64,000 nt of DNA from Porifericola rhodea (lineage in GTDB: Bacteria > Bacteroidota > Bacteroidia > Cytophagales > Cyclobacteriaceae), in the NCBI RefSeq assembly GCF_030506305.1, contig NZ_CP119421.1, positions 4,108,501-4,172,500 on the forward strand. The letters are read 5' to 3'. A program made the position numbers and the translations under genes. The notes below the pieces were generated by a model that ran no database searches, was not told where the DNA came from, and worked only from the letters and a program-made list of their open reading frames with translations. Position 1 is the first letter of the stretch, and each line of letters starts with the position of its first letter. Of the stretch, positions 1-8,794 are shown piece after piece.

Positions 1-1
1 T

Positions 2-250
2 GACTACGCTCAGGAGTATCCATTTATGGTTCAGGCTCAGCCAGATGAGTATGTAGTAGGCGAAGTATACGAAGTAAATCCTGAACTGCTTAATGATTTA
101 CACATTTTAGAAGATATAGCTAATAATTTGTACAAGTTTATCTTTTTAGAGTCAGAAGCGTGTTATACCTATGTTAAATTTGATCAGGAGGTTAGTCGTC
201 TGCAAAAAATTAAAGGAGGCGACTGGATAAAGTATATTCATAACATTTAG
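2..250 (+). CDS. Gamma-glutamylcyclotransferase (AIG2-like) family protein, C-terminal part
   Basis: The reading frame is open at the left edge, so only the last 82 residues are visible. The segment VVGEVYEV, followed by a leucine-rich stretch with LEDI and ending in GDW, matches the pattern of small AIG2/gamma-glutamylcyclotransferase folds, in which a V-x-G-E-V-Y strand precedes the D/E-x-LE segment. These proteins act on gamma-glutamyl amines or amino acids in the cytoplasm. The catalytic Glu and the N-terminal YGSL-type loop are not both in view, so activity cannot be judged. The first in-frame ATG (26) is internal and is not the true start. Family assignment is moderately sure; the substrate is unknown. 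Confidence 0.6.
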   Translation, partial: DYAQEYPFMVQAQPDEYVVGEVYEVNPELLNDLHILEDIANNLYKFIFLESEACYTYVKFDQEVSRLQKIKGGDWIKYIHNI

Positions 251-559
251 CTGTGTATGTCCGTACAAAGCTCAAAGTGGCATTAATAATTTTTAGGGTA
301 ATGATGATTTTTTTCCACAAATTTTGTGGAATATTGTCGCATATCTTACAAAAGATAAAGTGTGGTATGTGAATATTTCAATTTTATATTGTTTATTTAT
401 CACAACATAATACCTCTGTTTATTGAAATAAAGCCTATCTTTACGTTTTTATCCTATTATTGAGCGTTGCCATAATATTTTTAGTACTAAATATGAAGTG
501 AAGACTTTATTTAGTTATTACATCGGTTCATTTTTTGGGAAAGTTTATGGTCGCGTTTT
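251..559. other. Intergenic region with a short palindrome
   Basis: This is 309 bases without a credible ORF. It is AT-rich and holds a 9-bp-arm inverted repeat at 313-331. A second small inverted repeat (TATCTT / AAGATA) lies at about 342-357. It separates the AIG2-like gene from the signalling cluster and probably carries the promoter for the receiver gene at 560. Confidence 0.5.
313..331. repeat. Inverted repeat, 9-bp arms, 1-bp centre
   Basis: The arms TTCCACAAA and TTTGTGGAA are perfectly complementary around a single T. The size and symmetry fit a dimeric regulator site, although a hairpin in RNA is also possible. It is not followed by a T-run, so it is a poor intrinsic terminator. No regulator can be assigned. 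Confidence 0.45.
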
Positions 560-970
560 ATGTATCCAGATATTGAGTATCCATTTATAATGAAAGGCAA
601 GAAAATTCTTATACTAGATGACGAAAAAGAAATTTGCTTTTTACTTTCAGCATTGCTTAAACAAATGGGGTATATCCCCGATCAGGCCTATACAATAGAA
701 GAAGCCCTGGGCAAGTTTAATCAAAATCAGTACGATCTTGTATTTTTAGATCTGAACCTACCTGATGGCTTAGGGTATCATTTGGTACCTCTCATCAAAA
801 AGCGCCTCCCTCGCGCCAAAATTATCATGATCAGTGCTCATGACGGAATGCTCAAGCAGATACAGTCTGAAGTAGAAGGCATAGACTACTTTATTGACAA
901 GCCTTTCAACAAAGCCAAAATAAATGAAGCACTTGGTAAAATAGATATGCTTAAATTTGCTTCAGGGTAG
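560..970 (+). CDS. Stand-alone receiver-domain response regulator
   Basis: A 136-residue CheY-like protein with no output domain. The acidic pocket D20/D21, the phosphoacceptor D64 in FLDLNLPD, the switch residue S92 and K114 in DKPF are all present, so it should accept phosphate. It probably acts as a phosphate carrier or partner-binding switch for a kinase of the adjacent cluster. An in-frame ATG at 590 (M11) would give a tighter receiver and may be the real start; the region upstream gives no ribosome-site evidence either way. A hairpin with a T-run follows directly, so it may be transcribed apart from the gene at 1068. Confidence 0.85.
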   Translation: MYPDIEYPFIMKGKKILILDDEKEICFLLSALLKQMGYIPDQAYTIEEALGKFNQNQYDLVFLDLNLPDGLGYHLVPLIKKRLPRAKIIMISAHDGMLKQIQSEVEGIDYFIDKPFNKAKINEALGKIDMLKFASG

Positions 971-993
971 AAAGAGATTTTATCTCTTTTTTT
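971..993 (+). terminator. Intrinsic terminator after the receiver gene
   Basis: A 7-bp stem AAAGAGA / TCTCTTT with a 5-base loop runs into a T-tract, immediately after the stop codon. The short stem suggests partial termination. Confidence 0.55.
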
Positions 994-1067
994 GTTTCCG
1001 TAACTTTACATAATTGTCTCAATTTATTGTAAATTAAACCTACTTTTACTTACTATTTTGCTGCTTA

Positions 1068-2435
1068 ATGGCTAAAAAAATACTTATTGTTGACGATGAT
1101 CAGGACATTCGTCTGTTGCTGGATAAGTTTCTTTCCAAAAAAGGTTACGAAACCAAAACCGCATCAGACAGTGCTACTGCTATAGATATACTTAAATCTC
1201 ATAAGTGTGACCTTGTACTATGTGATTTTAAACTACCTGACCTTAATGGCTTAGAGCTAATTCAAAAAATTAAGGTGATCAACCCAGAAGCTGCACTTCT
1301 GGTAATTACCGGTTACTCGGATGTTAAGGTAGCCGTACAGGCTATCAAACTGGGCGCTTACGACTATGTAACCAAGCCCCTATATCCAGATGAGATTCTG
1401 ATGACTATTGAGCAGGCGCTTAATAGCAAAAAGAATCAGAATAAGCCCAAAAAGCCTAAGGAGAAGAAATTTATTATCGGAGATAGCCCTCAGGCCAATC
1501 AGGTAATGAAGCACATTAGACTGATTGCTCCTACCGATATGTCGGTAATTATTCAGGGTGAAACCGGAACAGGTAAAGAGTTTGTAGCCAACGAAATTCA
1601 TAACCTAAGTAAGAGAAAATCAGCACCTTTTATAGCAATAGATTGTGGTGCATTGCCTAAAGATCTGGCAGGAAGCGAGCTTTTTGGTCACGTAAAAGGG
1701 GCATTTACCGGTGCGCTAAACGATAAAGAAGGTAGCTTTGAAACCGCCAATGGAGGTACGCTCTTTTTGGATGAAATAGGTAACCTTTCTTACGAGAATC
1801 AGGTGAAGCTTTTGCGTGTTATTCAGGAGAGAAGGATCAAAAAGATTGGAGGTACAAAGGATATTCCTATAGACGTGCGCCTGATCGTAGCTACTAATGA
1901 AAACCTGGTAGAAGCAGTAAAAAAAGGTGAATTTAGAGAAGATTTATATCACCGTTTCAACGAATTTAAAATTGGCCTCGCTCCCTTAAGAGAGCGTAGT
2001 ACAGATATCAAAGTATTTGCCCGCCACTTCCTCGTTAATGCCAACAATGAACTGGGCAAAGATGTAAAAGACTTTGACCCGGAGGTACTGGCTAAAATGA
2101 AAGATTACTACTGGCATGGTAACCTGAGAGAGCTATACAATGTGGTAAAGCGATCTGTGCTTCTGGCCCAAACCGATATGATTACTTTGGAATGTCTTCC
2201 TGAGGAGATTAAATCTCCGGTTTACTTTGAACAGTCCGAGCCGGTAGCAGGGGGTGGAGGAGCTTCTCCTGACGAGCCAGCTAATCTTAAGTCTGTATCT
2301 AAAATAGCTGAGCGAGAGGCAATTATCAGTGTATTAGAAAAGACCGGTTACAATAAAACCAAAGCTGCAGACGTACTAAACATTGATAGGAAAACACTCT
2401 ACAACAAAATGAAATCCTATAATATAGATTTATAA
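1068..2435 (+). CDS. Sigma54-dependent response regulator, NtrC family
   Basis: A 455-residue protein with three domains in order. The receiver (about 1-118) has D10/D11, phosphoacceptor D53 and K103. The AAA+ sigma54-interaction domain (about 136-370) has Walker A GETGTGKE at 164-171, the sigma54-contacting GAFTGA loop intact at 211-216, and Walker B GGTLFLDE at 229-236. A Fis-type helix-turn-helix lies at about 425-452. On phosphorylation it should oligomerise and remodel RNA polymerase-sigma54 at distant promoters. The kinase gene at 2465 starts 29 bases downstream and is the obvious partner. I found no TGGCAC-N5-TTGC promoter in the nearby intergenic sequence, so its targets are probably elsewhere. 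Confidence 0.93.
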   Translation: MAKKILIVDDDQDIRLLLDKFLSKKGYETKTASDSATAIDILKSHKCDLVLCDFKLPDLNGLELIQKIKVINPEAALLVITGYSDVKVAVQAIKLGAYDYVTKPLYPDEILMTIEQALNSKKNQNKPKKPKEKKFIIGDSPQANQVMKHIRLIAPTDMSVIIQGETGTGKEFVANEIHNLSKRKSAPFIAIDCGALPKDLAGSELFGHVKGAFTGALNDKEGSFETANGGTLFLDEIGNLSYENQVKLLRVIQERRIKKIGGTKDIPIDVRLIVATNENLVEAVKKGEFREDLYHRFNEFKIGLAPLRERSTDIKVFARHFLVNANNELGKDVKDFDPEVLAKMKDYYWHGNLRELYNVVKRSVLLAQTDMITLECLPEEIKSPVYFEQSEPVAGGGGASPDEPANLKSVSKIAEREAIISVLEKTGYNKTKAADVLNIDRKTLYNKMKSYNIDL

Positions 2436-2464
2436 TCCATTTAATTTTTTGAGCTATATACTAT

Positions 2465-3958
2465 ATGAATAGTACTTTTTCTTTCTCAGATCCTATCACT
2501 AAAAAAATCTTGGACAATACCGGTGAAGGTATTGTCCTTTTTACACCTAAATACGACAACTCTCAGGAAATTATTGATTTTGAATATACCTATATCAATC
2601 AGCGTGCTGAAGAGCTGATGGGGCATAAGCGTCAGGAACTACTGGGTACCCTTTTTCTGGCTACGCCTGGAAATGTAGATTATAGCGATTATCTGAAAGC
2701 GTACAAAAAGGTAATGACTGGTGGTGATCCTTATCAGACAGAGCTTTACTATAGCGAAGAAGGCGTACAAAAGTGTTATAAGGTATCTGCCCACAAAATT
2801 GAATCTCATCTTCTTGTTCAGTTTGACGACATTTCTGGATTTATGGCAGTGGTGTCAGAAGAAAGCCGGAGCGAAAGCCTTTATCGTAGTCTTCTGAAAA
2901 GCTTACCCTATACGGATGCTATCCTGATAGATACTAAAATGAACGTGGTACTATCAGAAGGCAAACCTTTTAAAGTATTTGGGTACGAAAAGCCTCTGGA
3001 AGAAGAGAAAAGCTTAAAAGATTTTTTACCACCAGAGTATCAGAAGAAAATCCTGCCTCTTATTAGATTAGGGTTAGAGGGTGAAAGCTCCAAAGCAGAA
3101 TATGACCAGGACGATGTGCTTTACAGAGTGCACACCATTCCCATGAAAGATGACAAAGGGCAAATATTTTCTACCCTTATTCTTACTGAAGATATTGGCA
3201 TTTTTAACATTTCCAGTGGAGAGTTAAGAAACAAAATTTATGAGCTGGAGAATGCTAATCAGAGCCTTGAGCAGTTTGCTTATGTAGCTTCTCACGATTT
3301 GCAGGAGCCGCTTCGTAAAATTCGTGCTTTTGGCGACAGGCTCAAAACAAAGTATAGTGCTCAGCTAGATGAAACGGCCCAGGACTATATCAACCGTATG
3401 CAAAACGCTGCGAGTCGTATGCAAAAGCTGATAGACGATTTGCTCAAATACTCTCGTGTAGGTCGTTTTCAGGAGGCTTTTCAGGAGGTTGAGCTGTCTA
3501 AAGTTATACAAAGTGTATTGGGAGATCTGGAGTCCAGAATTGAAGACAGCCAAGCTGAGATAGACGTACAGGAGCTACCTAGCCTGGAGGGTGATGCAGG
3601 TATGTTAGAGCAATTGTTCACAAATCTGATTAGTAACGCTATTAAGTTTACCAAAAAAGATGCTTCACCTAAGGTAAGCATCTGGTACGAAACTCAGGAA
3701 GGAAACGAACCGGAAGAAACACAATACCAGATCTATGTAAAAGATAATGGTATCGGCTTTGACGAAAAATATCTTGGTAAAATATTCAATATTTTCCAGA
3801 GGCTTCATGGCCGAAACGAGTATGAAGGTACCGGCATAGGCCTGGCTATTTGCAGAAAAATAGTAGAGGCACACTCCGGCACCATAGATGCTAAAAGTAC
3901 TTTAGGTGAAGGTGCTACCTTCATAGTAAGTTTACCACAGGTACAACCAACAATTTAA
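2465..3958 (+). CDS. PAS-domain sensor histidine kinase
   Basis: A 497-residue cytoplasmic kinase without membrane segments. Two PAS-like domains (about 10-125 and 138-245) lead through a coiled linker to a HisKA domain with H277 in ASHDLQEPLRK. The HATPase domain has N391 in the N box, DNGIGF at 427-432 and GTGIGL at 455-460. The SHDLQEPL type of HisKA is common in bacteriophytochrome-like kinases of Bacteroidota, often paired with an Rcp1-type receiver; such a receiver follows 18 bases downstream. No GAF or PHY domain is visible, so the signal is not obviously light. It probably feeds the receiver at 3977 and perhaps the NtrC-type regulator upstream. Confidence 0.92.
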   Translation: MNSTFSFSDPITKKILDNTGEGIVLFTPKYDNSQEIIDFEYTYINQRAEELMGHKRQELLGTLFLATPGNVDYSDYLKAYKKVMTGGDPYQTELYYSEEGVQKCYKVSAHKIESHLLVQFDDISGFMAVVSEESRSESLYRSLLKSLPYTDAILIDTKMNVVLSEGKPFKVFGYEKPLEEEKSLKDFLPPEYQKKILPLIRLGLEGESSKAEYDQDDVLYRVHTIPMKDDKGQIFSTLILTEDIGIFNISSGELRNKIYELENANQSLEQFAYVASHDLQEPLRKIRAFGDRLKTKYSAQLDETAQDYINRMQNAASRMQKLIDDLLKYSRVGRFQEAFQEVELSKVIQSVLGDLESRIEDSQAEIDVQELPSLEGDAGMLEQLFTNLISNAIKFTKKDASPKVSIWYETQEGNEPEETQYQIYVKDNGIGFDEKYLGKIFNIFQRLHGRNEYEGTGIGLAICRKIVEAHSGTIDAKSTLGEGATFIVSLPQVQPTI

Positions 3959-3976
3959 ATTAATACACAATAATAT

Positions 3977-4435
3977 ATGGCTGACACGAATATTAAAACG
4001 ATCACGATTCTGATGGCAGATGATGATCCGGATGATAGAATGCTGACTAAGGAGGCCCTTATGGAGAATAAGTTAGCCAATGATCTGCATTTTGTGGAAG
4101 ATGGAGAAGAGCTTATGGATTATCTACATCAGAGAGGAAAATATAGCGAAGAGAATGCTCCACGCCCAGGTCTGATCCTTCTGGATTTAAATATGCCTAA
4201 AAAAGATGGTAGAGAAGCACTTACAGAAATAAAGGCCGACCCTAAACTTCGCCGTATACCCATCATCGTGCTAACAACCTCCAAAGCCGAGGAAGATATT
4301 TTGAAAAGCTATGACTTGGGTATCAGCTCATTCATTACTAAACCTGTAACATTTGAAGATTTGGTAGAGGTAGCCAGAGCTATTGGAAAATACTGGTTTG
4401 GGATTGTGGTATTACCTAATGATAAGTTTGAATGA
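3977..4435 (+). CDS. Rcp1-like receiver-domain response regulator
   Basis: A 152-residue receiver of the Rcp1 type: acidic DDDPDD cluster at 15-20, phosphoacceptor D70 in LLDLNMPKKDG, T100/T101 and K122 in TKPV, and the longer loop between beta2 and beta3 seen in this subfamily. There is no DNA-binding output domain. Its stop overlaps the next start by four bases (ATGA), so it is translationally coupled to the hybrid kinase. Family members take phosphate from SHDLQEPL-type kinases like the one just upstream, making a phosphorelay within this operon plausible. Confidence 0.9.
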   Translation: MADTNIKTITILMADDDPDDRMLTKEALMENKLANDLHFVEDGEELMDYLHQRGKYSEENAPRPGLILLDLNMPKKDGREALTEIKADPKLRRIPIIVLTTSKAEEDILKSYDLGISSFITKPVTFEDLVEVARAIGKYWFGIVVLPNDKFE

Positions 4436-5898
4436 CAAACGAAATGCTGGGCGAGACTATAAACATATTGGTAATTGATGATGATGAGGATGATTTTGTC
4501 ATTGTTAATGACTTTCTCTCTGATATAAAAACGAGTCTGTTTAAAGTAGACTGGGAGCCCAACTACCAAAAAGCGCAACAACTCATAGCGGAACAGTCTT
4601 ACGATGTATATCTGATAGACTTTCGCCTTGGTGAAAGTAATGGTTTGGAACTGCTAAAAGAAGCAGTTTCTTACCAACCTGGCAGGCCGGTAATTATGCT
4701 GACCGGGCAGGGAGAGCCGGAGATTGATTTCAAAGCTATGCAGATTGGTGCGGCTGACTATCTGGTAAAAGATGCTATAGATGCCCAGAGTGTAGAAAGA
4801 AGTATTCGCTACGCACTAAGTAATGCTCATGCGGTTCAAAAGTTATACGAGCAGGAGACTAAATATCGTGCTCTCTTTCAGCAGGCATTAAACGCTATTT
4901 TTATTACCGATAGTGAGCAAACAATTATGGATGCCAATCCGGTCATGCTAAGTATGTTTGGCTACAAACTGGAAGAAATACAATCACTAAATCTTTCTGT
5001 CTTTTTTGCCAAAGAGAAAGAGCAGTACACTTTTCAACAGCGCATAAAAAATGAAGGTTATGTGAGGGATATGGAGATTGTACTTAAAGATAAAAAAGGG
5101 AGAGAGCATAATTGTAACCTGTCTATCACCCAGCTTACAGGTACCGACCAAAAGTTGCTGGGGTATCAGGGAATAATAGAAGATATTTCTGAAAAAAAGA
5201 AAATTCAACTAGAGCTTATTCAACTGGAAAAGCTGATTATGACTGGTAATATTGCCAGAAGTATAGCTCATGAGGTTCGTAACCCGCTCACTAACATCAA
5301 TCTGGCGCTTGAGCAGTTCTCTTTTGAAAATGATGAGGACGATACCAACGAGATTTATCTGGAAATAATTAAGCGAAATACCAAACGGATTAATCAGCTG
5401 ATTACCCAGATGTTAAAATCTTCCAAACCCTCCAATCTTAATCTTAAAACAGCCTCGCTGAACAATGTGCTGGAATCCTCTCTCAGACACGCCAATGACA
5501 GGCTCAAGTTACAGGAAATTAAAGTAGTAAAGCTATATGACCAGAACCTGGAGGCTTTTCCACTGGACGAAGAAAAACTGAGCATGGCTTTTCTTAACAT
5601 TATTACCAATGCGATAGAAGCCGTAGAGCCAAAAAGGGGCGTGGTTACGCTAAAAACTAAGAAAATAGCAAATAAGCAGGCGGTTCAAATTTGTGATAAT
5701 GGGTACGGTATACCCGAAGATGAGTTGGGGCGATTGTTTGATGCTTTCCATACCGGAAAAAAAGGCGGTATGGGACTGGGCTTAACGTCTACTCAGAATA
5801 TCGTTCATGCGCATGGTGCTAAAATTTCTGTAGACAGTACAGTTGACAAAGGCACTTGTTTTACCATCATCTTCAACACCAACCATCAAAAGGCATAA
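4432..5898 (+). CDS. Hybrid sensor kinase: receiver-PAS-HisKA-HATPase
   Basis: A 488-residue soluble protein. The N-terminal receiver (about 10-132) has the DDDEDD acidic patch at 16-21, phosphoacceptor D63 and K113. A PAS domain follows (about 145-255), then HisKA with H280 in AHEVRNPL and a HATPase with N393, DNGYGI at 422-427 and a GMGLGL box at about 446-451. With the receiver ahead of the kinase, phosphorylation of D63 by another protein could switch this kinase on or off. It overlaps the Rcp1-like gene by four bases and closes the operon, so it is likely the downstream arm of the relay. Its own output regulator is not obvious. Confidence 0.92.
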   Translation: MTNEMLGETINILVIDDDEDDFVIVNDFLSDIKTSLFKVDWEPNYQKAQQLIAEQSYDVYLIDFRLGESNGLELLKEAVSYQPGRPVIMLTGQGEPEIDFKAMQIGAADYLVKDAIDAQSVERSIRYALSNAHAVQKLYEQETKYRALFQQALNAIFITDSEQTIMDANPVMLSMFGYKLEEIQSLNLSVFFAKEKEQYTFQQRIKNEGYVRDMEIVLKDKKGREHNCNLSITQLTGTDQKLLGYQGIIEDISEKKKIQLELIQLEKLIMTGNIARSIAHEVRNPLTNINLALEQFSFENDEDDTNEIYLEIIKRNTKRINQLITQMLKSSKPSNLNLKTASLNNVLESSLRHANDRLKLQEIKVVKLYDQNLEAFPLDEEKLSMAFLNIITNAIEAVEPKRGVVTLKTKKIANKQAVQICDNGYGIPEDELGRLFDAFHTGKKGGMGLGLTSTQNIVHAHGAKISVDSTVDKGTCFTIIFNTNHQKA

Positions 5899-6007
5899 TA
5901 GCAAGAACAAACTGTTAGATTTAGTTCAGACTTAACATCAGCTTCACGATGGCTTAACACAAAAGTACTATCTTACTTATGCATCAAGCATAGATGAGAT
6001 CTGAACC

Positions 6008-6041
6008 AAAAAAAGCAATTGCATAGGCAATTGCTTTTTTT
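6008..6041. terminator. Strong intrinsic terminator (works on either strand)
   Basis: A perfect 8-bp stem GCAATTGC / GCAATTGC with a 4-base loop at 6015-6034 is flanked by an A-run before and a T-run after. It closes the signalling operon. Symmetric flanks would also stop transcription from the opposite direction. Confidence 0.85.
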
Positions 6042-6100
6042 ATTTGCCTACTCATACTTTCATAATGTTAACTAAATTGTTTAACTACGCTATTATGCAT

Positions 6101-6131
6101 TTTGTGGATTGGAATAAGCTCATTAATTTGA
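6101..6131 (+). promoter_or_regulatory. Possible Bacteroidota-type promoter for the sulfatase operon
   Basis: TTTG at 6101-6104 is followed after 19 bases by TAATTTGA, an imperfect form of the TAnnTTTG -7 element. The sulfatase ATG lies about 25 bases further on. The fit to the -7 consensus is incomplete. Confidence 0.3.
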
Positions 6132-6154
6132 GACTCCATCTTTAGAGCATACAT

Positions 6155-7720
6155 ATGAACAACCTTATAAGCAGCCTATCTGTACTTTTACTTTCACTAA
6201 TCTTCCTTTCATGTCAGTCTAATGCCGAGGAAGAAGCCACAGAAACTAACTCTCAGAAACCTAATATAATATACATACTTGCCGACGATCTAGGCTATGG
6301 TGATTTAGGTAGCTATGGACAGAAAAAAATAGAAACGCCTCATCTGGATGCGCTCGCTCAGGAGGGAATGCGCTTTACCCAGCATTATGCCGGAGCGCCG
6401 GTTTGTGCCCCATCCCGCTGTGTGTTACTTACCGGCAAGCACATGGGACATGCCTATATCAGAGGTAATGATGAGTGGAGAGAGAGGGGGGAGGTATGGA
6501 GCTATACCGCCATGGCAAAAGACTCTACATTGGAAGGCCAGAGGCCCTTACCTGATACTACCACTACTATTGCGCAATTGCTTAAAGAAGCTGGCTATGT
6601 CACAGGAATGACTGGCAAATGGGGTCTGGGAGCACCACATACTTCATCCTTGCCTACAACTAAAGGTTTTGATTATTTTTTTGGTTACAACTGCCAGCGT
6701 CAGGCTCATACTTATTACCCTCTACATCTTTACGAAAACGAAAATAGAGTGCATTTAAATAATGACACTGTGCCACCGAGCATTAAGCTTGCACAGGGCG
6801 CAGACCCCTCAGACCCTGCTTCTTATGCCAGGTTTACCTTAAATGAGTATGCACCAGAGCTGATGTTTGACAAGCTTAGCCAGTTTGTAGATCAACACCA
6901 GAATGAGCCCTTCTTTTTTTACTGGGCAAGCCCTATTCCACATATGCCCTTGCAGGCACCGCAGCGTTGGGTAGATTATTACGTAGAGAAGTTTGGTGAA
7001 GAAGAACCATACCTGGGCGATCGTTCTTATTATCCACATCCAAACCCCAAGGCAGCTTATGCGGCTATGATTTCTTATCTGGACGAAAATGTAGGTAAGT
7101 TAGTACAGCAGCTCAAAGATTTGGGCATCTATGAAAACACCCTCATTATCTTTACTTCCGACAATGGCCCTTCTTTTAATGGTGGAACAGAGTCACCCTG
7201 GTTTAATAGCGGTGGACCTTTTAATAGCGAAAAAGGAAGAGGAAAAGGCTATGTATACGAAGGTGGCATTCGTGTACCTATGATTGCCTCATGGCCGGCA
7301 CAGATCCCTGCGGGAACAAGCTCTGAGCACGTATCAGCTTTTTACGATGTGCTTCCAACGCTATGCGAAGTCGGAGGTAGATCTGTACCTGCCGATACCG
7401 ACGGTATTAGCTTCTTTGCCACATTGCAGGGAAAAGAGCAGCAGACAAAACATGAATTCCTTTATTGGGAGTTTCCTGCTTATGGAGGGCAGCTAGCCAT
7501 TCGTATGGGTGAATGGAAGTTTATACAGAACAATTTATTTGAAGAGCCTACGCTGGAGTTATATAATCTGGCAGAAGATCCGCAGGAAACTAAAAATGTA
7601 GCCGATCAGCATCCTGAGCTAGTAAAAAAAGCACAGGCGATACTTAAGAAAGAACACACTACGGCTCATATAGAAAAATTTCGTATTCCGGTGTTAGAAG
7701 AGGGAAATGTAGGTTTATAA
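6155..7720 (+). CDS. Lipoprotein arylsulfatase, Cys-type (family S1)
   Basis: A 521-residue sulfatase with a lipoprotein signal ending at C20 (LIFLSC), so it is membrane-anchored outside the cytoplasm. Metal ligands D44/D45 sit in ADDLGYGD. The formylglycine motif CAPSR at 84-88 starts with the Cys to be oxidised. K155 in TGKWGLG, H263 and the D336-N337 pair in SDNGP complete the active site. It should hydrolyse sulfate esters on a glycan; the exact substrate and S1 subfamily cannot be read from sequence alone (it looks S1_16-like). It needs a formylglycine-generating enzyme, which is not convincingly present here. It leads a group with sugar-activating enzymes and a symporter, after a strong terminator. 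Confidence 0.9.
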   Translation: MNNLISSLSVLLLSLIFLSCQSNAEEEATETNSQKPNIIYILADDLGYGDLGSYGQKKIETPHLDALAQEGMRFTQHYAGAPVCAPSRCVLLTGKHMGHAYIRGNDEWRERGEVWSYTAMAKDSTLEGQRPLPDTTTTIAQLLKEAGYVTGMTGKWGLGAPHTSSLPTTKGFDYFFGYNCQRQAHTYYPLHLYENENRVHLNNDTVPPSIKLAQGADPSDPASYARFTLNEYAPELMFDKLSQFVDQHQNEPFFFYWASPIPHMPLQAPQRWVDYYVEKFGEEEPYLGDRSYYPHPNPKAAYAAMISYLDENVGKLVQQLKDLGIYENTLIIFTSDNGPSFNGGTESPWFNSGGPFNSEKGRGKGYVYEGGIRVPMIASWPAQIPAGTSSEHVSAFYDVLPTLCEVGGRSVPADTDGISFFATLQGKEQQTKHEFLYWEFPAYGGQLAIRMGEWKFIQNNLFEEPTLELYNLAEDPQETKNVADQHPELVKKAQAILKKEHTTAHIEKFRIPVLEEGNVGL

Positions 7721-7792
7721 TCTTTATATGTTTAGGTTTCATCTTCTTAAAGTACAGTAGAAAAAACTATATCTGGCTTAATTTTAGTTTGA

Positions 7793-7825
7793 ATTGCATA
7801 GCAAATAGAAATTTATATAGCTTTG
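7793..7825 (+). promoter_or_regulatory. Probable promoter before the nucleotidyltransferase
   Basis: An exact TAnnTTTG element (TAGCTTTG, 7818-7825) lies 26 bases before the ATG at 7852. An ATTG at 7793-7796, 21 bases upstream of it, could serve as the weaker -33 element. This suggests the kinase/nucleotidyltransferase genes can be transcribed apart from the sulfatase. Confidence 0.4.
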
Positions 7826-7851
7826 ACATTTAAGAAACTAATAATTTTTTC

Positions 7852-8751
7852 ATGAAACCAACTCTATTAGTACTTGCAGCGGGCATGGGTAGCCGCTACG
7901 GAAGTTTAAAACAACTTGATAAGTTTGGCCCGTCAGGTGAAACCATTATAGACTACTCTATATACGATGCCATAAGAGCAGGATTCGGTAAAGTCGTTTT
8001 TGTAATCAGAAAATCTATTGAAGCTGAATTTACTGAAGTGTTTTTTAAAAAGTTTGCTGGTAAAATAGAATTGGATTATGTACTACAGGAACTGGATCGC
8101 CTGCCCGAAGGTGTTTCTCTTCCCGAAGAACGTACGAAACCCTGGGGAACAGGTCATGCGGTACTGGTAGCAGCGGAAAAAATTAATGAGCCTTTTGCCG
8201 TAATCAATGCGGATGATTACTACGGGTACAGATCCTTTCAAATCATGGCAGACTTCCTTTCAAATTTGGATAAAGTGGAGCATTGCCTGGTAGGTTATCG
8301 TCTGAGAAATACTTTGTCAGAGCATGGTTATGTGTCACGAGGCATCTGTCAGGTAGATGATAAAGAGTACCTGGAGAGCGTAAAGGAAAGAACACATATT
8401 TACCTTACAGATAACGATAAAGTTGTATATAAAGAAGGGGAGCAGGAAGTAGAACTTAGTGGGGAGGAAGTAGCTTCTATGAATTTAATGGGATTTGCCC
8501 CCGAAGCCTTTAAACAGTTTAAGGCGTCTTTTGATGTTTTTATTAAAGAAAATATCAACGATCTTAAGAAAGAATTTTTCTTGCCTTCAGTCGTCAATGA
8601 AATTATACAAACCGGACAGGCCAAAGTGAAAGTGCTTAGAACTGCGGACAAATGGTTTGGAGTAACTTATAAAGAAGATAAAGAAGTAGCCCAGCAGAAA
8701 CTTGAAAAGCTGGTAGAAGAAGGTGTGTACCCAGACAATTTATGGGCTTAA
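7852..8751 (+). CDS. Sugar-1-phosphate nucleotidyltransferase family protein
   Basis: A 299-residue protein with the nucleotidyltransferase signature LAAGMGSRYG at 8-17, K20 and the metal-binding NADDYYG at 119-125. The loop PWGTGHA at about 98-104 fits a nucleotide/sugar-binding site. Enzymes of this type join NTP and sugar-1-phosphate to make NDP-sugar. The next gene, 43 bases on, is an N-acetylhexosamine-1-kinase-like protein that would supply the sugar-1-phosphate. In other Bacteroidota such kinases and transferases are adjacent or fused (general knowledge). The likely product is UDP-HexNAc, by inference from the partner. No acyltransferase (GlmU-type) C-terminal domain is present. Confidence 0.85.
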   Translation: MKPTLLVLAAGMGSRYGSLKQLDKFGPSGETIIDYSIYDAIRAGFGKVVFVIRKSIEAEFTEVFFKKFAGKIELDYVLQELDRLPEGVSLPEERTKPWGTGHAVLVAAEKINEPFAVINADDYYGYRSFQIMADFLSNLDKVEHCLVGYRLRNTLSEHGYVSRGICQVDDKEYLESVKERTHIYLTDNDKVVYKEGEQEVELSGEEVASMNLMGFAPEAFKQFKASFDVFIKENINDLKKEFFLPSVVNEIIQTGQAKVKVLRTADKWFGVTYKEDKEVAQQKLEKLVEEGVYPDNLWA

Positions 8752-8794
8752 TACCCTTAGTCTGAGTATTGCATACCTAAGTTGTGACCGCTCC

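Noticed and set aside
251-559. Sigma54 promoter before the NtrC-type cluster
   Set aside because: A TGGCA occurs near 278 but no GC-containing -12 element follows at the right distance.
8723-8794. 24-residue N-terminal extension of the sugar kinase
   Set aside because: It would overlap the nucleotidyltransferase gene and does not resemble kinase N-termini; ATG 8795 is preferred.
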